64,000 nt of DNA, taken from assembly GCA_018257865.1 (NCBI GenBank), contig JAEUBA010000050.1, positions 62,001-126,000 of the forward strand. Reading direction: 5' to 3'. Both the position numbers and the translations under genes were made by a program. The stretch's first letter is position 1; every line of letters begins with the position of its first letter. This document shows positions 55,874 to 64,000 of the stretch, piece after piece. The notes beneath the pieces were generated by a model. It did not search any database, was not told the DNA's origin, and saw only the letters and a list, made by a program, of their open reading frames with translations. The stretch is from Stereocaulon alpinum (taxonomy: Eukaryota > Ascomycota > Lecanoromycetes > Lecanorales > Stereocaulaceae).

Positions 55874-57604
55874 CTAATCGACCTTTAGCCTCGCACCCCT
55901 CCTGAGCTTCATCTTCGTATCGGACTGAAGCATTGCAAGACTCAAAAACGGCGGCTTAAACAGCCACTTATCCCACGCAATCGCTAGCCCATGCAGCATT
56001 TCCGGCGTGAGTGTCCGATTCCGTATGCTCTCTACATCCCTCCGACCTCCCTTCCGTGGGTCTGTGATGGCAGGTACCTGGGGCACCAAGGCTTCGAACG
56101 CGCCGGGTGCCATTTTGTTAAGAAATTTAGGATCGGATGAGCCCATGATGCCCATGAGGTCGGTGCTTAACATGTTAAAGTAGGTGGATTGTTCGCTGGT
56201 CATGGGGAAGGGCTGTGGGTCTATGGTTTGAAAGTCGACTAGGGAGAGACCTTCTCTGTAAGGCGGCCAAAATTCATCCGGTTGAGTCAATAGAGGTTCT
56301 GCCGTTCGCCGATCCCACATTAGAAGGGGTGGATCCATGGCAAAGGCGCGGCGCTCGTCGTCCATGTAGTTTATTCTACGTCTTTCTTGTTCTCTAAGGA
56401 TGGAAATAGCGTCTTTGTAATCCTTGATCTTCGCATCAAGCGTAGTGAGTAGCTCTTCTTGTGTCTTCGGGTCGATACCATCGCGGTGGGCCTCAAGGTC
56501 GAGCTTGTCTATTTCCTCCTGCCTCCGCAGGTACTGATTTGCCTTCTCGATCTGTTTATTCTCGCCTGTGAGTATATTGTGCAGGGTACGCCATCTCTTG
56601 AACTCTGGAGTCGATTTCGTTGACTTAAGTCCTCCAATCCCAACACCAATCAGCGGTCCCGGTGGCCGTCCCTCGAATTGCGGTAATTTCTGGCTCGTGA
56701 AGCCCTCCTCCAGTTCCTCAAGCTCGCGATGCCAACTACGAGAAGTTTTAGACGACTTAGACAGTACATCTTCGAGGACAAATCGACGATCCGGAGGCAG
56801 TAAAATGCCTTCATTCGCCATTCGTTCGGCCACTCGCCTGCGGCTCTCCAGCTCAATGGCATCTTCACGACTCTTCTGGGTTTTTGTGTTCCCTCCGCCC
56901 ACTATTTCTTCGACATGAGACGAAGCTTCGAGATATGTCGCAAGTTTGTGTCGGTAAAGCGCAGCTCTGGGTATGAAGGCCCTCCTGTCTGTATCGCTTG
57001 CCCACATGAGCAGTCGAGTCGGTCCATACACGTTGAAGGCTTTTCTCTGCCTGGCATTTTGCGCAAAGTCGATTGCTCTCATGTGAGCTTTTCTGCCGAC
57101 ATCCGTCTCGAATTTCACCGCTTTTTCGCTGGCAAGATTCGCCACCATGAGCATGAGACTGCCCTCCGCCTTAGCCTCTTCCACAGTAGGGATTAGTCCT
57201 TCTTTGACATATGCGTCAGGGTGTAGAACAATCTTGCCTTCCCAGTTTAAGTGTTTATATCTGGATCCGGGGGCGTCGAGCAGTGGCCGGAGGAACGGTA
57301 GATACTGTTCATCTGTCTCGACAAGGATATGTCTTCGAGGTTTTAGAAATTCATGAAGCTTTGAGGACCACAGGCCGATACCAGGTTTCTCATCTATTAT
57401 GGTGCAGCCAACATATGGTGCCAGCGACGGGGCGAGGCGCTGTATGGCATCGTCTGAATTTCGGTGAGCGGGCTAATGCTGGTACGTGGTAACTGTAGAC
57501 ATACCACAGAGACGGGGGCTGACAATTTCAGTGCGTTTTCTTTTGAATTTGAAGTGCTTCGCAAGCTGCTGGCTTAAAGGGTATGTGGCGTATGGCCGAG
57601 GCAT
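55874..57604 (-). CDS. MTF1: Mitochondrial transcription factor MTF1-like protein
   Basis: Exons 57604..57505 and 57453..55874 join across a 51-bp intron to 559 aa. The N terminus has a basic, probably mitochondrial-targeting start ('MPRPYATYPLSQQLAKHFK'). The Rossmann-type methyltransferase-like core follows: 'YVGCTIIDEKPGIGLWSSK' resembles motif I of the rRNA adenine dimethylase/TFB family, and 'FLKPRRHILVETDEQYLPF' gives the second strand. The remainder is long and charged, with a predicted coiled coil at residues about 330-420 ('ENKQIEKANQYLRRQEEID', 'ILREQERRR') and a final 'LHGLAIAWDKWLFKPPFLS'. Fungal MTF1 relatives bind mitochondrial RNA polymerase to help open promoters. The yeast protein is only about 340 aa; filamentous-fungal relatives are longer. 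Identification is by overall layout, so moderate. Confidence 0.8.
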
Positions 57605-58033
57605 CAAGATGCTAGCAAGTCGTCGTTCAATTAGGGAGCGTAACAGAGCCCGAGATACATGGTTGAACTACTGATAGGTTTTAAAAGAGTGACCCAGACT
57701 TTGTTGTCGCCTGAAAGGATGCGTTATATGTACAAATACAGGATGTGCAGAGCTTGAAGCATGGAGGTCGTAAAGGCACAGAATGAATCGATGTCAGACT
57801 GCATATAGTTAGCCGCCGTTCAAACGCTTAAACTCCCTTCTTTCGCTGCCTCATAGCTTAACTAAGGTAAACTAAGGTACCGTTATGCGTGCTGAGCATG
57901 ACACTTTCTCCAGGCAGCAATTATTTACTATATCTAACTTTTAATCGTAATGCAAGACAGCACTCCTTCATCTAATCCCAAGAGCTGCCCGGTACCACCG
58001 ACACTCTAAGCCACACAACCTCCACCTCGAAGC
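57605..58033. promoter_or_regulatory. Bidirectional promoter between MTF1-like and AMSH-like genes
   Basis: About 430 bp separate two divergent start codons. A tandem near-repeat AACTAAGGTA is at about 57859-57878. No specific factor site is recognised. Confidence 0.5.
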
Positions 58034-59750
58034 ATGCCTCCCCACACCATAGACGAGATGGCCTCGTCAAGGCCTATGAGTGTAGAGCAAATCGTGAAGA
58101 AGGCGCAGAGCTATGACTATAACCCGTTGATAGCTCTTAGGTATTGGCTGAGGACTGCTGGCACCTTACTGAAAGAGGTACGAAGTCAGCTACGGTTTAA
58201 ATTTCTACCTACTGACGATTGTTGCACAGGCAGAGATCTACGAACATGAAGGCAATGACCAGCAGACATACTTCTTGTTGTTCCGGCATGCCCAACTGGT
58301 CATTCGAAACCTTTCCACTCATCCACAAGCTAAATCCGCTGAGAACCGCCATGCTTTGAATGAAGCGAACAAGGAGGTCGAAAACGACCTGAGAAAGCTT
58401 GAGCTGCTTAAGCCCCGTATCAACAAACGATATGAGAGGTATGAGCAGCTTGTGCGAGCACGTGATGCTCGGAAAGCTTCGTCGAGTTCTACAGGTTCAA
58501 CGGAAGAACCTCGAGTGCAGAAGCATCATGCAGCCCCGGTCCAATCGCATAGACGCTTAATGTCGGACCCGGCTGTTGGAAGTGACACGGAGACTTTGGC
58601 AGCCGAGGACAATCGAGACTTGGCTGTTCAGTTGGCTCATAAGGAGATCAAGCGAAGGGCCACGGCGAGAAAAGCCACACGTCAGGCCGGGATTTCTGAA
58701 GAAGTTGAACAAGAAAGACGGACGGCGGGGGTATGGGGCGACTGGGAAGAAGCACTTACAAAGAATGACAGAGGCATTGATCATGATACTCTTAGCAAGC
58801 AAATGCAAAACGTCCGTGCACAAGTGGATGGCACTGGCTCGACAAATGGTGGAGTCCGCAATGGCAGGACTCTGCGCTCCCGTCCCTCTTTCGAAGGCCA
58901 AAGATCCAACTACCGTTATCCTTCAGTGCCTGAACATAGTGCCTATAATTCCTGGACACCCTCGCCTCCTCGATCAACCTTCCTCGATGACGACTCCGCT
59001 GAGAGCACGCCGAAGTCTCCACAACCACCCATGTTACCGCCTAAGGATAACTTCTACGAGCCCCTCGACTACCAAGATGATTTACCGCCTCGGCCAGAGA
59101 AAGAATCGCTCCCACCATGTGACGACCCGTCCTATTCCAGATCTCACTCAGTTGACCTGAAGCCTTCCACTTTCACCTTCAAACCATCAGCCTATTTAGA
59201 GAATGGTACACCGCTCCGAACCATCTTCCTACCACCCGATCTCCGCCACCGCTTCCTATCCATTGCTCATCCAAACACCCGTGCCAATCTGGAAACGTGC
59301 GGTATTCTATGTGGCACCTTGGTATCGAACGCATTATTCATTTCCAAGCTTGTCATCCCTGACCAGGAAAGCACGTCAGACACTTGCGAAACCATCAACG
59401 AAAGCGAGCTGTTTGACTATGTCGACGGAGAGGACCTGATGGTACTTGGCTGGATACATACGCATCCTACGCAGACATGCTTTATGAGTTCGAGGGATTT
59501 GCACACCCACGGCGGATACCAAGTCATGATGCCGGAAAGCATAGCTATCGTCTGTGCGCCGAGTAGGAACGATTGGGGAGTATTCCGTCTCACCGACCCT
59601 CCCGGCATGAAGGCGGTTTTAAATTGCACTCAGACCGGCCTCTTCCACCCACATTCCGAAAGCAACATTTATACTGATGCTTTGCGTCCGGGCCATGTCT
59701 ACGAAGCGAAGGGTCTGGAGTTTGATGTTGTGGATCTACGACCACGTTGA
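58034..59750 (+). CDS. AMSH-like JAMM deubiquitinase
   Basis: Exons 58034..58177 and 58230..59750 join across a 52-bp intron to 554 aa. The N-terminal ~130 residues are the USP8-dimer/MIT-like helical domain ('MSVEQIVKKAQSYDYNPLI', 'IYEHEGNDQQTYFLLFRHA'), which binds ESCRT proteins. A Ser/Pro-rich linker has 'PPKDNFYEPLDYQDDLPPRP'. The C-terminal JAMM domain has the catalytic Glu in 'ANLETCGILCG' and the zinc motif 'HTHPTQTCFMSSRD' with His458, His460 and Asp471. The added 'ISKLVIPDQESTSDTCETI' insert and the Cys/His residues after the motif fit AMSH-type Lys63-specific enzymes (Sst2 in fission yeast). The role by family is to remove Lys63-linked ubiquitin from cargo at endosomes. The active-site residues are complete. 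It faces away from the MTF1-like gene. Confidence 0.93.
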
Positions 59751-59987
59751 GCGATTTAGCCTCGAAGCGTTTTAATCAAAATCTCGACATAGCCAAATCC
59801 TAAGTAGTTTGGATGACACCTTCAATTAGATTGATTCATTCCCGAAAGCTGGTATGTTCTTATTCAGTTGGCTCGTAACGCCTGGATCATCAGCTGAGAT
59901 GGTATCCAATATACTGCAACCTGGTGGTGGCTCTTCCGCCCCGGGCCTCCATCAGCCTTTTAGAAGGCTCCTGGAGTATTTGAGACC
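59751..59987. other. Short convergent intergenic region
   Basis: This holds the 3' ends of the AMSH-like gene and the COX20 gene. Nothing else is visible. Confidence 0.45.
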
Positions 59988-60554
59988 TTACTTCTCCTCC
60001 TGCGCTTTTCTCTTTGCGGTCTTAAATTCCTCCGCCTTCCTTTGCTTCTCCGCCTGCTTGCGATCGATCACTTCCACAGCCCTTTTCATTCCTGCCATTT
60101 CCAACAACCTCCTTCTCTGGCAGAATTCGTACATCAGGAACGAGCCGAAAACGAACGAACCGACAGCCCAGTTACAGCTTGACCAGACAGTCGCTGTATC
60201 CGTCAGTCATTTATGCAAGTCGTATGACAACAAAGACCACCACGAACCTCCCCAGATGGCACGAACACCACCTATTCCGAATCCGCCACCGATGCCTGTT
60301 AAGAGTGCATCACGAACACAAGGCTTCTTGTGAACTTCTTTGAATTCGCTAGGCTTGATGCTCCTCAGTGCATCGAACAAGCCAGCTTCTTTCGGTTTTC
60401 CACCTGCCGTATTCAATCCGGCGCCTTGAGGGAGTGTATTCGCATTGGGTGGCGCTGCGGGCACAGCATATGGCTCCACCTTTTGGTTGTGGAGTGTGGA
60501 GGTTTGTGGTGTAGCCGCTTCAGGTGAAGTCTCTTCCCGGGTATCTGCTGCCAT
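59988..60554 (-). CDS. COX20: Cytochrome c oxidase assembly protein COX20
   Basis: Exons 60554..60248 and 60193..59988 join across a 54-bp intron to 170 aa. A polar N-terminal region with 'PSEFKEVHKKPCVRDALLT' leads into two membrane helices: residues about 87-103 ('LLTGIGGGFGIGGVRAIWG', split by the intron) and about 107-127 ('WSSCNWAVGSFVFGSFLMY'). The conserved 'EFCQRRRLLEMAGMKRAVE' follows, then a Lys/Glu-rich C-terminal helix. This is the COX20/FAM36A pattern. In the mitochondrial inner membrane it chaperones newly made Cox2 for maturation. It is head-to-head with POL2. Confidence 0.92.
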
Positions 60555-60865
60555 CTCTGAGAAGTTCGCTGATGAGCAACAAGCTCCTGAAAACCGGTTG
60601 GAGATTATGCCGAGGTGGCGGTAACCGGGAACGCTATTTTAGCGCAAACGCCAGAAATCGCGGTCGCGTCGAGCCCCAACGTGGGACCCAGCAGAGTTGA
60701 AGAGGCCATGCAACGTACAAGTGAGAGCCTTACAACGCCCATGATTTGCTTGTGTACCAGTGAGGCGTATCGAGGTGGTCTAAATTATTCTTGATGTCCT
60801 CCAACTCGTCGTGACCACTCCCTAATACCGCGCAACACCATAACGTCCCTGACATTCACTCCCCA
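60555..60865. promoter_or_regulatory. Bidirectional promoter between COX20 and POL2
   Basis: Only about 310 bp lie between the two start codons. No clear CCAAT box or MluI-type cell-cycle site is visible by eye. Confidence 0.5.
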
Positions 60866-63800
60866 ATGCCTTCCCGAAAGCCAGACCGAAGATATGGCAG
60901 CAGCTTTCGCTCTTTCAAATCCCAGTCCAATGCACGGCGCACTAGAACCGTTGATGCTTCCACTCTCCGCTCCAGCGAAGCAACTTCCCAAGATGAGAAA
61001 ATACAAGCTACGCGCCTCGCCAACGCAATCGACGAGTCCATGGGCTTTGCGCGCTATGACTCCGGCAGGATAAAAGTGGGATGGCTTATCAACATGCACA
61101 GTACCACCATTGAGGACGAGGGGATACCTGGCGGCCGTGCAGGGGTGGACTACTATTTCCTAGAGGAGGACGGCAGCTCATTCAAGGCTACGGTGGAATA
61201 TGACCCATACTTTCTGATTGCTGTGAGGAAGGGGAAGGAAGCCGAGGCTGAGGAATGGTGTCGACGGAAGTTTGAAGGCGTGGTGAAGGGTGTCAAGCGG
61301 ATAGAGAAGGAAGACCTTCAGATGCCGAATCATTTGCTGGGATACCGAAGGATTTTCTTACGATTGGCCTTTGAGAATGTCAGTGATCTATTGAGTGTGA
61401 GGAAGACAATCCTACCGATTGCGGAGAAGAATAGAGGGAGCATGAATGCTATGGACACGTACGCTGAGGTGGCTAGGTACGGATTGCATTCTCTGTCTTT
61501 GGAGGGGGAATGCTGATTTGACAAGCGCCAATGCTGGCTTTGATGTTTTTGACGATGAACGGGATAATGATAGACGACATAACGGCATCGCGGACGCAAG
61601 TGATTACATTGTTGATATTCGAGAATTTGATGTTCCCTATCATGTACGAGTTGCGATAGACAAAGGTGGGGCTGTAATTGCGTAGCAATTTGGAATCGGG
61701 CTGACAGGTACAGATATTCGGATTGGAAAGTGGTATAATGTGGAGGCTAAGCACGGCGTAACCAATCTTACTTGCATTGAAGAGCGTATCCAGAGGGCAG
61801 ATCCAGTCGTACTTGCGTATGATATCGAGACGACGAAGCTACCACTAAAGTTCCCGGACGCTGTCATTGACCAGATCATGATGATATCGTACATGATAGA
61901 TGGCCAAGGCTTCTTAATCACTAACCGAGAGATTGTTTCAGAGGACATCGCGGATTTTGAATATACGCCAAAGCCCGAGTACGACGGCCCTTTCCTTATA
62001 TTCAATGAGCCAGACGAGAAGGCAGTCATTGAAAGATTTTTCCAGCACATTAGAGAAGCCCGTCCAACGGTCATCGCTACTTACAATGGTGACTTCTTTG
62101 ATTGGCCTTTCGTTGAAGCCAGAGCCAGTGTTCTCGGAATCGACATGTACGAGGAGATCGGGTATCGGAAGAACAGCGAAGACATCTACGAGAGTAATTA
62201 TGGCGTCCACATGGACTGTTTCAGCTGGGTCAGCCGAGACAGCTACTTGCCTCAGGGCAGCAGAGGCTTAAAGGCCGTTACGGTCGCCAAGCTAGGTTAT
62301 GATCCGGACGAATTGGATCCTGAGCTTATGACTCGGTATGCCAGTGAGAAGCCACAGACACTAGCAGAATACTCAGTTTCCGATGCGGTTGCGACCTACT
62401 ACCTGTACATGAAATACGTTCATCCTTTCATCTTTTCACTATGTAACATCATCCCTCTCAATCCGGATGACACCCTTCGAAAAGGTACAGGAACTTTATG
62501 TGAGATGTTGCTCATGGTCGAGGCCTACCAAAAAGGGATTGTACTCCCGAACAAGCATAAGGAGCCCAAGGAGACTTTCTGGGATGGTCATCTATTGGAG
62601 TCGGAGACTTACGTCGGAGGGCACGTCGAAAGTATTGAAGCAGGAGTGTTCCGCAGCGATATACCTGCGAACTTTGCCCTGGATACGACCGCCATCGATG
62701 AGTTGAAACGAGACCTTGATGCTGCGTTGCAGTTCAGTATTACCGTAGAAGAGAAGAAAAAGATGGAAGACATCACGAACTACAACGAGGTCAAGGCCGA
62801 AATCATTGCGAAGTTAGACGACCTGAAAGCCACACCAAACCGGAACGAAAGACCGTCAATCTACCATTTGGATGTAGCGTCAATGTATCCAAATATTATG
62901 ACAACCAATCGACTACAGCCGGACTCCATGATCTCAGAGGCAGATTGCGCGGCGTGTGACTTCAACAGGCCTGGAAAGACATGCGATCGACGGATGCCAT
63001 GGTCATGGAGGGGCGAATTTCTTCCAGCCCAGAAGAACGAGTACAACATGGTCAGGCACGCTCTCGAAAACGAACGTTTTCCAGGGAAGTGGCCAAACAG
63101 CCCAGCACGGACGTTCCAGGACATGAGCGTTGAGGAACAGGCTAGTATGATCAAGAAGCGGCTCACAGACTACAGTAAGAAGATCTATCACAAGATACAT
63201 GAAACTAAGACTATCGAACGCGAGGCTATCATCTGCCAGCGAGAGAACCCGTTCTATGTAGACACAGTCAAGAACTTTCGAGATCGAAGATATGACTACA
63301 AAGGAAAGCAAAAGATGTGGAAGAACAATACAGAATCGCTGAAGTCATCAGGAGCGTCGGCAACAGAGATCGAAGAGGCCAAAAAAATGATTGTCCTCTT
63401 TGACTCCCTTCAGCTAGCGCATAAGGTCATCCTGAATAGTTTCTACGGTTATGTCATGCGTAAAGGTTCGCGGTGGTACTCGATGGAGATGGCAGGAGTC
63501 ACCTGTCTGACAGGAGCCCACATCATCCAAATGGCAAGAGAGCTAGTTGAACGCATTGGAAGACCATTAGAACTCGACACCGATGGTATATGGTGCATGC
63601 TGCCCGCCACCTTCCCTGAGAACGTCGTCTTTACACTTGGAAACGGAAAGAAGCTGCCAATCTCTTACCCTTGTACCATGCTCAACCATCTCGTACACGC
63701 CCGCTTCACCAATCACCAATACCAAGATCTCGTGGATCCACAAACCTTCAGATACGAGACTCACAGTGACAACACTATATTCTTCGAGGTTGACGGACCT

Positions 63801-64000
63801 TACCGCGCTATGATTTTACCAACATCGAAAGAAGAAGATAAGAATCTCAAAAAGCGATACGCTGTCTTCAATCATGATGGAAGTCTTGCCGAGCTCAAAG
63901 GTTTCGAAATGAAGCGGAGAGGAGAACTCAAGCTCATCAAGATCTTCCAAACACAAATCTTCAAATTCTTCCTCGATGGCGAAACATTGACCGAAACGTA
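60866..64000 (+). CDS. POL2: DNA polymerase epsilon catalytic subunit, 5' part
   Basis: Exons 60866..61476, 61526..61665 and 61708 onward join in frame and run off the right edge, giving about 1014 residues of a protein usually near 2200. It is the leading-strand replicase. The proofreading domain has exo I 'YDIETTKLPLKFPD' with Asp289/Glu291, then 'IATYNGDFFDWPF' and 'YSVSDAVATYYLY'. The polymerase domain has motif A 'LDVASMYPNI' (Asp639), a Cys-rich 'CAACDFNRPGKTC' that includes iron-sulphur-cluster cysteines, motif B 'ILNSFYGYVMRKG' and motif C 'LDTDGIW' (Asp874/Asp876). All align within one residue of yeast Pol2 numbering, which supports the start and both introns. No disabling change is visible. 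Confidence 0.97.

Overview
This is nuclear DNA of a filamentous ascomycete (Pezizomycotina). The genes carry short spliceosomal introns of roughly 45-160 bp with GT..AG ends. The products are typical fungal ones: P-type H+-ATPase, Zn2Cys6 factor, Och1-like GT32, BimE/APC1, fungal NUP37 and MTF1. Codon use looks ordinary and there is no bacterial-style operon. I cannot name the class with confidence.

There are 18 intact-looking protein genes, three gene relics and several long gene-free stretches. I joined exons by hand and kept a junction only where reading frame, splice dinucleotides and protein continuity agreed.

0-10 kb: a retroelement-like relic at the left edge; an LRR protein (-); a secreted type-B carboxylesterase (-); and, divergent from it, a secreted protein with a predicted GPI tail that looks SRPBCC/START-like (+).
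10-20 kb: a plasma-membrane H+-ATPase with 8 exons (+), a seven-helix membrane protein (-) and a proline-rich nuclear-looking protein (+).
20-31 kb: quinolinate phosphoribosyltransferase (+), galactose mutarotase-like (-) and a Zn2Cys6 regulator (-), set among two gene-poor stretches of about 4.5 and 3.6 kb with strongly skewed, low-complexity DNA.
32-48 kb: a GT32 glycosyltransferase (+), a very large Myb/SANT protein (+), eIF2A (-), an SNF2 helicase relic (-) beside a 17-bp minisatellite, a conserved acidic/serine-rich protein (-), NUP37 (-) and a retropepsin-like pseudogene (-).
49-64 kb: a compact housekeeping block: APC1 (+), MTF1-like (-), AMSH-like deubiquitinase (+), COX20 (-) and POL2 (+, running off the right edge). 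MTF1/AMSH and COX20/POL2 are head-to-head pairs with short shared promoters.

I see no CRISPR array, rRNA, convincing tRNA or obvious biosynthetic cluster. The unusual material is the three decayed elements, the two-stage minisatellite, a perfect palindrome that carries a stop codon inside a protease motif, the H+-ATPase paralog with an altered regulatory tail, and the unclassified secreted and seven-helix proteins.
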